Origin: Candidatus Nanoarchaeia archaeon
GTDB lineage: Archaea; Nanobdellota; Nanobdellia; Woesearchaeales; JACPBV01
Assembly (NCBI GenBank): GCA_028279655.1
Contig: JANQNH010000005.1
Coordinates: 1 to 64,000, forward strand
Length of the DNA stretch: 64,000 bases
Direction of reading: 5' to 3'
The stretch's first letter is position 1. The number at the start of each line of letters is the position of its first letter. Shown here one piece after another: positions 10,033-18,685 of the stretch. The notes beneath the pieces were generated by a model. That model did no database searches, was not told where the DNA came from, and saw only the letters and a list, made by a program, of their open reading frames with translations. The position numbers and the translations under genes are program-made.

Positions 10033-10297
10033 CCTGATCAATTTAACTGAAGAGGAGTTCGATGAACTCGAAATGAGTTTAGATGCTATTCTGAACTCTC
10101 CTAATTCTAAAACAAAGCGGATTAAGGGTTGGAAATACAATATAAGAAGAATAAGATTTGGCAATCATAGACTACTGATATATGTTGATGAAATTACCCT
10201 AACAGTTTATGTTCTAGCATTTCTTCCAAGAAAGGAAAGCTATAGCGAAGAGACTAGGAAGACAATTTTAAGTCTAGTGAGTAAAATAAAGGGATGA
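9992..10297 (+). CDS. RelE/ParE-superfamily toxin
   Basis: KIKNDLINLTEEEFDELE...KRIKGWKYNIRRIRFGNHRLLIYVDEITLTVYVLAFLPRKESY pattern; start taken at MRYEKYW. Confidence 0.72.
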   Translation: MRYEKYWVKSIKNDLINLTEEEFDELEMSLDAILNSPNSKTKRIKGWKYNIRRIRFGNHRLLIYVDEITLTVYVLAFLPRKESYSEETRKTILSLVSKIKG

Positions 10298-10321
10298 ATA
10301 TTAATAACAAGTGTATTCTAC

Positions 10322-10354
10322 GGTACCGAAGTATTTAAATATAAGTAGGTACCT
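10322..10354. promoter_or_regulatory. GGTACC pair flanking the TATA box of the AbrB-like gene
   Basis: GGTACC at 10322 and 10349 around TATTTAAATATA; near-identical to the transposase promoter read on the minus strand. Confidence 0.7.
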
Positions 10355-10364
10355 ACTATTTGCT

Positions 10365-10526
10365 ATGTATCTACAAAAACAACTTTCTAAGAAGATTGGA
10401 GATAAGGAGTATGCTAAATATGTTATAGTGGTACCACCTAAACTTATTGATAAACTAAAGTGGAAAGGTGGAGAGGAATTGGAAGCTGAAGTTAAGGGAG
10501 ATAAGTTAGTAATTGAGAGGGATTAG
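10365..10526 (+). CDS. AbrB/SpoVT-like (swapped-hairpin) DNA-binding protein
   Basis: MYLQKQLSKKIGDKEYAKYVIVVPPKLIDKLKWKGGEELEAEVKGDKLVIERD. Confidence 0.75.
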   Translation: MYLQKQLSKKIGDKEYAKYVIVVPPKLIDKLKWKGGEELEAEVKGDKLVIERD

Positions 10527-10527
10527 G

Positions 10528-10710
10528 ATGGAAGATAAAGAATTCAGGCAAAAGGTTGTTAAATTTGTGAATAAAAATTATAATGTTCTTAATGATAAAG
10601 ATAAAGCTCAGTCTTCTGATATTGACCCTAAATCTTATGAAGGATTTATGGAAGCCTTGTGTAGATTAAAGTTAGAGTTGGAGTACGACCAAGAAGAAGA
10701 TTTAGATTAA
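10528..10710 (+). CDS. Small hypothetical protein following the AbrB-like gene
   Basis: MEDKEFRQKVVKFVNKNYNVL...; start 1 nt after upstream stop. Confidence 0.5.
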   Translation: MEDKEFRQKVVKFVNKNYNVLNDKDKAQSSDIDPKSYEGFMEALCRLKLELEYDQEEDLD

Positions 10711-10722
10711 TTTTTTTATTCT

Positions 10723-10748
10723 CTTAGGTGACGCTAACTTAACAGCTC
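10723..10748 (-). repeat. Right terminal inverted repeat of the element
   Basis: CTTAGGTGACGCTAACTTAACAGCTC. Confidence 0.88.
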
Positions 10749-10786
10749 ATCTAATGATAACATTTATATAATCCTCCCACCATGGA

Positions 10787-11530
10787 ATGATTATGCCAGG
10801 ACAACAACAGATGACCGAGGAACAGGTCCAGGAGCTTCAGGAAAAAATCAAGAACATGTCTCCTGAAGAGCTAAAGGAGTTCCAGAAGAAGCAGTGCATT
10901 TTCTGCCATATTATCGAAGGCAAGGTACAGTCCAAGAAGGTTTATGAGGATGATAAATCTCTTGCTATCCTAGATATCAATCCAGCCAATCCGGGCCATG
11001 TTTTACTGCTTCCAAAAGAGCATTATTCTATCATGCCCCAGCTTTCTGAAGAAGAGATAGCACATCTCTTCATGGTTGCAAAAACAATATCCAACGCAAC
11101 CCTAAGGTCTCTAGGAGTACAAGGCACAAATATCATAGTACAAAACGGTGTGGCAGCTGGTCAAAAAGCCCAGCACTTCATGATACACATAATACCCAGA
11201 AAAGAGAACGACGGCCTTAACTTTGAGCTTCCTCAAAAGGAGATACCAGAAAACCAGTTAGAAGAGATACGGAAAAAGCTGGCATCAAATCTGGGAGAAG
11301 TAAAAGAGGAAGAACCCAAGGTACAAAACATAGTTAAGCCAAAAGAGACGGATGAACCTAAGAAGAAAGAATCTAAGGAAGAGAAAAAGCCTGAGAAACA
11401 AGCTAGTAAGAAAGAATCTAAGGGAAAAACAAAAGAGCAAGAACCAAAACAGGAAAAACCAAAGATAAAACCAGACGGTAAGGAAGAAGTTGGCCTGGAC
11501 GATATTGCAGATCTATTGGGTGTGAAATAA
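10787..11530 (+). CDS. HIT-fold protein with K/E-rich C-terminal extension
   Basis: CIFCHIIEGKVQSKKVYED...; degenerate motif HFMIHIIPR. Confidence 0.8.
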   Translation: MIMPGQQQMTEEQVQELQEKIKNMSPEELKEFQKKQCIFCHIIEGKVQSKKVYEDDKSLAILDINPANPGHVLLLPKEHYSIMPQLSEEEIAHLFMVAKTISNATLRSLGVQGTNIIVQNGVAAGQKAQHFMIHIIPRKENDGLNFELPQKEIPENQLEEIRKKLASNLGEVKEEEPKVQNIVKPKETDEPKKKESKEEKKPEKQASKKESKGKTKEQEPKQEKPKIKPDGKEEVGLDDIADLLGVK

Positions 11531-12057
11531 TGGCAGACAAATGCTTGATATGTCAGATAGTTGAGGGCGAAGTCCCATCTAAGAAGATATACGAGGATGA
11601 TGACATAGTTGCCATCCTGGACTATAACGGCGCAAATCCTGGACATTCCTTTGTGATACCTAAGCAACACACCCCAATACTAGAACAGATACCATCTCCA
11701 ATAATCGGAAGTCTGTTTAACGTTGCAAACAAGATTTCCTCAGCAATATTTGATACCCTTAAGGTCCAGGGCACCAACATATTTGTAGCTAATGGTATAC
11801 CTGCAGGACAGAAGGTAGCTCACTGCATGGTTAATGTGATCCCAAGAAAAGAGAACGATGGCATTAATCTACAATGGCCACCTAAACAACTGAGCGAAGA
11901 GGAGATGTCAACAATAGAGCTTAAGATAAAGGAAGAGATAGGGAGCATCGGCTTTAGCGAGGCTCCAAAGCAGAAACAGGAAAAACCAAAGCAGATATCA
12001 GAGGAGGTATCAGGGGAAGATAACTACCTTCTAAAGCAGTTGAAAAGGATACCTTAG
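11530..12057 (+). CDS. Second HIT-fold protein (tandem paralogue)
   Basis: CLICQIVEGEVPSKKIYEDD...; degenerate motif HCMVNVIPR. Confidence 0.8.
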   Translation: MADKCLICQIVEGEVPSKKIYEDDDIVAILDYNGANPGHSFVIPKQHTPILEQIPSPIIGSLFNVANKISSAIFDTLKVQGTNIFVANGIPAGQKVAHCMVNVIPRKENDGINLQWPPKQLSEEEMSTIELKIKEEIGSIGFSEAPKQKQEKPKQISEEVSGEDNYLLKQLKRIP

Positions 12058-12911
12058 ACAAACATAAAAAAAACATTCCCAAAAATAAGACTGATGATAT
12101 AAGCTATCAAAAAGCTAGGCACAAACGGAATACCTTCTTTGATCAAAACCCTTTTGATCTTTCCCAATTTGAATAATCTCTTTAATTCCCTTATCTGCTT
12201 CTTCTCTATGCCAAGGTCCTTTGGACCACATAGGTACTTTCCCTTGTATCTTACATCCTTTACGATCCAGTCTCCCTCTGTTAGTTTATCCGGACTTACA
12301 TACCTGACCATACAGACCTTTTCAATGGATTTAACAAATATCCACAGGAAGAAGGTAGATATTGCCATAAACAATAGGGCAAGGAACATATACCCAAATA
12401 GATTGTCAATATTGAAGAAAAACAAAACAACCATAAGAAGAGAAAAACCAAGAACATACCTCTTAACCTTAACCTTGGATATCTTTCTAAACTCCTTAAG
12501 GAACTTCTTCCAGTTTCTAACCATTAGCACCAAGCTCCACAACAACCCATATGCAGCTCCAACCAATAATATATTTATGAAGAATCCAACTATGAAAGGC
12601 ACGTTACTCAATCTAACATCAAATCCTATAAGGGCCCCTAATCCCATAAGCATCTTACTGTCTCCTCCACCCCACTGCCCTGAATAAAACATAACTAGGG
12701 CAATTATCAGGAATATTACAAATCCAGCAACACTATTCACAAAAAACCAATAGTTCCAATATATGATAGAAAAAAGCAGATTAAGCCCTAAACCAATACA
12801 GATAAGACCATAATTGAGCCAATCAGGAACCTCTCTAGTCTTTAAATCAGTAATAGTACCTATTAAAAGCCCTATAAGAGTAACGCTAAACAATATGACC
12901 TCATAAACCAT
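12054..12911 (-). CDS. A24-type prepilin/preflagellin peptidase
   Basis: ITDLKTREVPDWLN and GGGDSKMLMGLGALIG motifs, multi-TM. Confidence 0.85.
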   Translation of the reverse strand: MVYEVILFSVTLIGLLIGTITDLKTREVPDWLNYGLICIGLGLNLLFSIIYWNYWFFVNSVAGFVIFLIIALVMFYSGQWGGGDSKMLMGLGALIGFDVRLSNVPFIVGFFINILLVGAAYGLLWSLVLMVRNWKKFLKEFRKISKVKVKRYVLGFSLLMVVLFFFNIDNLFGYMFLALLFMAISTFFLWIFVKSIEKVCMVRYVSPDKLTEGDWIVKDVRYKGKYLCGPKDLGIEKKQIRELKRLFKLGKIKRVLIKEGIPFVPSFLIAYIISLIFGNVFFMFV

Positions 12912-12966
12912 TCTGATAATCCTTAAAACAATTAACTTTATAAACTTATTTGTCTTCCCACCATGA

Positions 12967-13707
12967 TTGGGGAATTATATGCTGGATAAGGTTAAAGACA
13001 TTCTAAAAAAAGAAGAAGACATTATAAAGTTCAGATTACCTAGACATATAGCTTTAGTGACAAAAGGAAAACACCTTTATGCAGAAAAACATAAACTCCC
13101 AATAGAAATGGTCTATGAAAAAAGCAACATCATAATCATAAGCACCATAGCCTCTTCAGTTAAACTGAATATTCCAGTAACCACATTTCATCTTCTATCA
13201 ACAAAGACAAAAGAGCTTGAGCATTTCTCCAACATAGTTGACTCCTTGACTGAGTTCTTTAATGATCTATCAAATAAGGAACTGATCCATAAAAATAAGA
13301 TTAAGATATCCGTCCTTGGAAAATGGTACGATCTTCCTGGGAAGCTTGTGGATTCTATCAAGAACCTCATTGACAAGACCAAGGAATATGATTCTTATTT
13401 TGTAAATTTTTGTATCAACTATGATGGACAGGAAGAGATCATAGATGCCATCAAGCTGATATCGCGTCAGATAAAAGCCGGTAAGCTTGATCCAGAGTTG
13501 ATTACAAAGGAAATAATCAAGGAGAATATATACTCCTCTTACTTCCCACCACCCAATCTTATCATAATAAACGGTCCCAAAAGGACATCAGATCTGTTAC
13601 TATGGGATTCCCCTAATGAGAAAGCCTACTTCACCAATAAGCTATGGCCAGACTTCGACAGGATAGAGCTTATGGACGCAATAAGGGATTATCAGAAAGG
13701 GGAGTGA
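12967..13707 (+). CDS. Hypothetical protein
   Basis: 246-aa ORF; tail-to-tail with downstream minus-strand gene. Confidence 0.55.
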   Translation: MGNYMLDKVKDILKKEEDIIKFRLPRHIALVTKGKHLYAEKHKLPIEMVYEKSNIIIISTIASSVKLNIPVTTFHLLSTKTKELEHFSNIVDSLTEFFNDLSNKELIHKNKIKISVLGKWYDLPGKLVDSIKNLIDKTKEYDSYFVNFCINYDGQEEIIDAIKLISRQIKAGKLDPELITKEIIKENIYSSYFPPPNLIIINGPKRTSDLLLWDSPNEKAYFTNKLWPDFDRIELMDAIRDYQKGE

Positions 13708-13708
13708 T

Positions 13709-14203
13709 TTATGCAGCTGCCTTAGAAGTTATATACTCTATAAGATAGTCTTGCAATTCTATGAGAATCTGCCTGATCATACCATCCATATTATTCTTGT
13801 GTTTTTCCAGTTTATCTAACTCTTTGTTTCTCTGTTTGCGAGATAAACTATTGATAGTTGGAATAAAATAGTCTGATAGTCTTTCCCACATCCGTCCAAC
13901 ACTCTTAATATCTTCCTCCTTGATAGACAATTGTTCTTGGGGTTTATTCTCTATTGCAACTATTAACGCATCTAGCTTATTATTAATCAATTTCATTTCT
14001 TTCTTGATCGTGTTTTTTCTCGTATGTTTTCCTAAATCTCCTATCAAGCTATAAAGAAATGATAAGGCAGGACCATTAATATAAGTCTTTAACTTATTTA
14101 TTTCATTTATCAGAGCTACATGCTCTTTCACTTCTCTTCTGATACGGGCAATCCAAGCCTTACGTATCTGTATGAATCTATCTCTCCCAAATCCCATAAT
14201 CAT
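13709..14203 (-). CDS. Hypothetical coiled-coil protein
   Basis: 164-aa ORF. Confidence 0.5.
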   Translation of the reverse strand: MIMGFGRDRFIQIRKAWIARIRREVKEHVALINEINKLKTYINGPALSFLYSLIGDLGKHTRKNTIKKEMKLINNKLDALIVAIENKPQEQLSIKEEDIKSVGRMWERLSDYFIPTINSLSRKQRNKELDKLEKHKNNMDGMIRQILIELQDYLIEYITSKAAA

Positions 14204-14275
14204 GAATCAAAATAACCAACTTTAAAAATCTTTCCAAGAAATCACTTAAATATATTTTTTGAGAAAAAAATGCCC

Positions 14276-15931
14276 CTAAAATACTTCTGTATAAATCAGG
14301 CCTATACCTCTTGCTTTGCTAGCTTCTGTAACAACATCCCTTACTGGTCCATGAATACGATTAACTAATGATATTACTTTTTCTACTGATGCCCCTGTAA
14401 TCGCAGCATGAAGTAGGCTTACATATATACTCTGATATATCTGCCTACATTGTTCCATTTTTTCTGTATTTTCACCAACATTAAAGGCAACCTTAAATGG
14501 ATCTATTCCAAGAACTCGGGATTGTTGCAAAACCATATCTCTCTCCCTTCGTGGTGGAACACGCTGCCTGTAGGTATAATACTTCTTTAATGCTTCTATA
14601 GTTCTTTTGTCTTTTGGTATAGCCTCATCTGCAATAAAACCGCTTCTGGCTATTGATGGGAGATAGTCACCTACAGGCCTATTTATGCCCAGTTTCCTTG
14701 CCATAGGAACCCCATAGTTTAAAGGACTAACGAGAGAGGGTATTCTTGGATCTGATGCCTTTTTAAAACATTCCTCTAATGCATGGATATTTGCCAGAAT
14801 ATCCTCCTGCATTGTTTCTGGCGTGATCCCGATTAGAGGTGTAGCATACATGAAGTTCTTGTATCTTTCAGCCAAATCGACCATTAATCTTGTAGCCTCA
14901 ATGTTTTGCTTTGCAGTAGTTCCTTTTTCAAGTTCCAGTAAGATCTTGTCCGAATAGCTTTCGATTCCAGAAAAGAGGGTGAATAGGATTTCACCATAGT
15001 TCTGCAATACCCTTTCTAATTTTTGAGGATTAGAACCTGCAATTAAAGTGTCTGCTCTTGATACAAAGCTTATCCTTCTTATCTTTTTTGTCAAAGATGC
15101 CTTGTCAAGTGCCTTCATAAGCCCTGGCAGTTGTCCAACATAATTTTGGTCAAGGATCATAATGCTTATTGCCCTGTCTCCGTTTTTTTCGCTTAGTTCC
15201 ACATCATAACCTATTTCTTCAATGACTTTATCCAAGCTTCTTCTTTGAAAGCTTGGTTCCTTCTCCACAACGCTGCAGAAACCGCAATTACTTATACAAC
15301 CCATAGAGGCAAGAACCCTATAATGCCCTGAGTGAAAATTATTTCCAAGTGTTACCCAATCAAAATCATAAGGCATCACTGATTCCCAGTTTTCAGGAGG
15401 GTATTTTAGTCTATTTTCTATTATTGCATCCTTGTAATCAGATTTGATGTTCCATATAAGGTTTGGAACTCCTCTTTTGTCCTCTTCCTCCAATGCCTGC
15501 ATAAACTTAACAATTGATTCTTCAGCCATACCAACGATAAGATAATCAACAAGACCTTGAAAGGCAACCATAACCTCTTTGCCAAGTTCACTAATTGCTG
15601 GCCCACCAAATAATATTCTAGAGGAAGGGTACTTTATTTTTAGTTTATCAGCAAGTATAATATTGGGCCTATGGTTAAATGAATAGGAAGAAAAACCAAA
15701 GACCTTGCTAGGTTCAATCAAATTAATCATGCTATCTATTAGTTGTTCTGCTTCACCTAAAGGTCTGTGGATATCCTCAAAGGAGAAGTCATAAGCTGCA
15801 ATATCAGAAACACCCATACCATCACTAACCAATGCACCAATAAGTCTTTGGACCCCATAGTTCTTATTGTATGTTGTTTGAGATGACCTATGTTCTAATG
15901 GACCTACAATGAATGATATCTCTTTCATCAC
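14276..15931 (-). CDS. B12-binding-type radical SAM protein
   Basis: MGCISNCGFCSV (Cx3Cx2C) and N-terminal FGFSSYSFNHRPNI...ILFGGPAISE segment. Confidence 0.85.
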   Translation of the reverse strand: MMKEISFIVGPLEHRSSQTTYNKNYGVQRLIGALVSDGMGVSDIAAYDFSFEDIHRPLGEAEQLIDSMINLIEPSKVFGFSSYSFNHRPNIILADKLKIKYPSSRILFGGPAISELGKEVMVAFQGLVDYLIVGMAEESIVKFMQALEEEDKRGVPNLIWNIKSDYKDAIIENRLKYPPENWESVMPYDFDWVTLGNNFHSGHYRVLASMGCISNCGFCSVVEKEPSFQRRSLDKVIEEIGYDVELSEKNGDRAISIMILDQNYVGQLPGLMKALDKASLTKKIRRISFVSRADTLIAGSNPQKLERVLQNYGEILFTLFSGIESYSDKILLELEKGTTAKQNIEATRLMVDLAERYKNFMYATPLIGITPETMQEDILANIHALEECFKKASDPRIPSLVSPLNYGVPMARKLGINRPVGDYLPSIARSGFIADEAIPKDKRTIEALKKYYTYRQRVPPRRERDMVLQQSRVLGIDPFKVAFNVGENTEKMEQCRQIYQSIYVSLLHAAITGASVEKVISLVNRIHGPVRDVVTEASKARGIGLIYTEVF

Positions 15932-15997
15932 CTAAAGAATCCATGCCAGATTTATAAATATATCGTTACTATTAAGTAAAAAAATCTTTCCAAGAAA

Positions 15998-16306
15998 TCA
16001 CTCAATCATCTCAATCTCTATGTTTAATCCAGAAGGAATAGGAACCCTCATCACCAACCTCAATGCTCTTTCGTCAAGCCCAAGATCGATAACTCTCTTG
16101 TAGATTCTCATCTCATATCTGTCCCATGTAGAAGTGCCACCGCCATCATATCCTTTTCTGGTGGTTAGCTTAAGCTTCTTAGTAGGTAATGGTATTGGGC
16201 CTCGCATATCAACTCCTGTCTTTGTAGAAATATCTTTAATATAGTCGCATACCTCATTTATCTTTGCAATTTCTGTGCTTGCTAGTTTTATTCTTGCTTT
16301 CTGCAT
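15998..16306 (-). CDS. rps10: 30S ribosomal protein S10
   Basis: [42 protein letters not shown]. Confidence 0.95.
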   Translation of the reverse strand: MQKARIKLASTEIAKINEVCDYIKDISTKTGVDMRGPIPLPTKKLKLTTRKGYDGGGTSTWDRYEMRIYKRVIDLGLDERALRLVMRVPIPSGLNIEIEMIE

Positions 16307-16377
16307 TTTTGCGTTTCCAGGAGTTTACTCCATGATAAGCTCAGCTTGCCATGACCCAAATAAAGGGAAAAAGAAAA

Positions 16378-17658
16378 TTATTTCTTTACAAGCTCAATAC
16401 ACATTCCAGCTGCTACAGTTGCGCCAGAATCTCTGACTGCAAATCTGCTCATCTCAGGAATCTCTTTCTGCTTCTCGATTACCAATGGCTGTACAGGCTT
16501 GACCTTTATGATAGCAGCATCTCCATTCTTGATGAAGTCTGGATTCTCTGCCATTACCTCGCCTGTTGCCGGGTTCAGCTTCTTCTCTATAGCCGTTACC
16601 TGACATGCAACCTGAGCAGTGTGTATATGGAATACTGGTGTATACCCTACTGTAATCACAGTTGGATGGTTCAAGACAACGATCTGTGCCGAAAACTCCG
16701 TAGCTACTGTTGGAGGATTGTCTGTATGTCCAAGAACATCTCCTCTAGCTATGTCTTTCTTCTCAATTCCTCTTACGTTGAATCCGATATTGTCTCCAGG
16801 CTCTGCTTTCTGCATCTGTTCATGATGCATCTCTATAGTCTTGCATTCGCCAATAACCCCTTTGCCTTCTCTACCAGGGACTACTATGACCTTATCTCCT
16901 ATCTTCATAACACCAGTCTCAACTCTGCCTACAGGTACAACACCGATTCCTGTGATGCTATATACGTCCTGGATTGGCAACCTTAATGGTAGGTCGACTG
17001 GTTTCTCAGGAGGATTCAAAGTATCAAGTACCTCTAAAATTGTAGGGCCAGTATACCAAGGCATGTTCTCACTCTTGTTCACAACATTGTCTCCTTTCAG
17101 AGCTGCCTCAGGTATAAATGTTACTGTTGCAGGATCATATCCTACAGATTTCAAAAGTGCAGAAACCTCTTCCTTGACCTTGTTGAACTTGGCTTCATCA
17201 TAATTAGCCATATCCATCTTATTTACTGCGATTATCAGCTGGTTAACTCCCAAAGTTCTTGACAGGAATATATGCTCTTTGGTCTGTGCCTGTACTCCTT
17301 CGGTAGCTGCAACGCAAACGACACCAGCATCTGCCTGAGCAGCGCCTGTAATCATGTTCTTGATGAAGTCCTTGTGGCCAGGTGCATCGATTATTGTGAA
17401 GTAATACTTGTCTGTGTCAAATCTCTTATGAGCAAGGTCGATTGTAACTCCTCTTTCCTGTTCTTCTTTTAGGTTATCCATGACGAATGCAAATTCAAAG
17501 CCTGATTTTCCAAGCTCCTTAGCTTTTTCTGTGAGCTTCCTCATAGCCTGTTCATCTATATTCTTAGAATCGTACAATAGTCTTCCAACTGTTGTTGATT
17601 TTCCATGGTCAACGTGACCAATGAATACCAGATTTATATGTGTTTTTTCTTTAGCCAT
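16378..17658 (-). CDS. tuf: Translation elongation factor 1-alpha
   Basis: [25 protein letters not shown] motifs. Confidence 0.98.
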   Translation of the reverse strand: MAKEKTHINLVFIGHVDHGKSTTVGRLLYDSKNIDEQAMRKLTEKAKELGKSGFEFAFVMDNLKEEQERGVTIDLAHKRFDTDKYYFTIIDAPGHKDFIKNMITGAAQADAGVVCVAATEGVQAQTKEHIFLSRTLGVNQLIIAVNKMDMANYDEAKFNKVKEEVSALLKSVGYDPATVTFIPEAALKGDNVVNKSENMPWYTGPTILEVLDTLNPPEKPVDLPLRLPIQDVYSITGIGVVPVGRVETGVMKIGDKVIVVPGREGKGVIGECKTIEMHHEQMQKAEPGDNIGFNVRGIEKKDIARGDVLGHTDNPPTVATEFSAQIVVLNHPTVITVGYTPVFHIHTAQVACQVTAIEKKLNPATGEVMAENPDFIKNGDAAIIKVKPVQPLVIEKQKEIPEMSRFAVRDSGATVAAGMCIELVKK

Positions 17659-17810
17659 TTTTATATACCACCTTTGTTTATTTATTGAATATTTATCTCT
17701 GAAATCAGATTCCTGATTTCTGATAATGCTAAGAATCTATGATTCTTATCATTAGTGGAATTTAGTTTTGGTTTATAAATGTTACTGTTTTTTTAGGCTC
17801 TGGAAGCTAC

Positions 17811-18647
17811 ATGGCAACATATACTAACATTAATCCTTTGGAATCAATAAAATTTATAAAGAAAAGATATCACTTCAAAAAAATGTTCCCGGAAATCCTA
17901 ATATCTGTTGTCATCATAGCTTTTGTCTTGGAGTTCTTTGATGCAACCTTGGGCATGGGATATGGAACCACACTTACGCCCATGCTTTTATTGGTAGGGT
18001 TCGCTCCTCTGGAATTAATACCTGCTATCCTTTTAACCAATGCCGTCCTCGGTCTTATCGCTGCCTTCTTCCACCATAGGTTTGAAAACGTAAACTTTCA
18101 TCTTAGAAGCAAAGACTCCAAGATAACCTTGATACTAACAGGATTTGGAATAGTTGGGATACTTATCGCAATACTTGTGGCAATAAATCTTCATGAAGAT
18201 ATCCTAAGGGCTTACCTGGGATTTGTCGTCTTGATAATAGGGATAACAGTAGTCGCAAAGCATAAGAAAGATCATCCTTTCTCATGGAAGAAGCTGATAG
18301 GTCTTGGGTCCTTGGCCGCCTTCAACAAAGGCATGACCGGTGGAGGATACGGCTCAGTGATTGTTGGAGGGCAGATCCTGTCGGGAGTTGAAGGGAAGAA
18401 TGCAGTAGGAGTAGCTTCATTTGCCGAAGGATTGATATGCGTCTTTGGTACATTTGCCTACATCTCCATAAGCAGATCCATTAATCTAAACTGGTCTTTG
18501 ATCCTGTCTCTGCTTATAGGTGGTCTGATATCCCTGCCAATCGCTGCTTATATTGTAAAAAAATTTCATCCAAGAAGGTTAAAATTAGTTATTGGTATTG
18601 TAAATATCATACTAGGTTCTGCAATACTTACAAATCTGATTCTATAG
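17811..18647 (+). CDS. TauE/SafE-family membrane transporter
   Basis: Multi-TM; FDATLGMGYGTTLTPMLLLVG and GSLAAFNKGMTGGGYG. Confidence 0.85.
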   Translation: MATYTNINPLESIKFIKKRYHFKKMFPEILISVVIIAFVLEFFDATLGMGYGTTLTPMLLLVGFAPLELIPAILLTNAVLGLIAAFFHHRFENVNFHLRSKDSKITLILTGFGIVGILIAILVAINLHEDILRAYLGFVVLIIGITVVAKHKKDHPFSWKKLIGLGSLAAFNKGMTGGGYGSVIVGGQILSGVEGKNAVGVASFAEGLICVFGTFAYISISRSINLNWSLILSLLIGGLISLPIAAYIVKKFHPRRLKLVIGIVNIILGSAILTNLIL

Positions 18648-18685
18648 TATAAAACTAAGATAAAAACTAAAAAAAATAGAGAGAT

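Larger units (their letters stand above)
6650..10748. mobile_element. Transposon-like element with cargo, inserted between divergent genes
   Basis: Left end GAGCTGTTAAGTTAACGTCACTTAG; reverse complement of right end GAGCTGTTAAGTTAGCGTCACCTAAG; flanked by ATCTAATGAT (6640-6649 and 10749-10758); contains a transposase. Confidence 0.88.

Noticed and set aside
16351-16986. Long plus-strand ORF (211 aa) opposite EF-1A
   Set aside because: Antisense to a highly conserved gene, Cys/Tyr/Leu-rich low-plausibility protein; shadow ORF.
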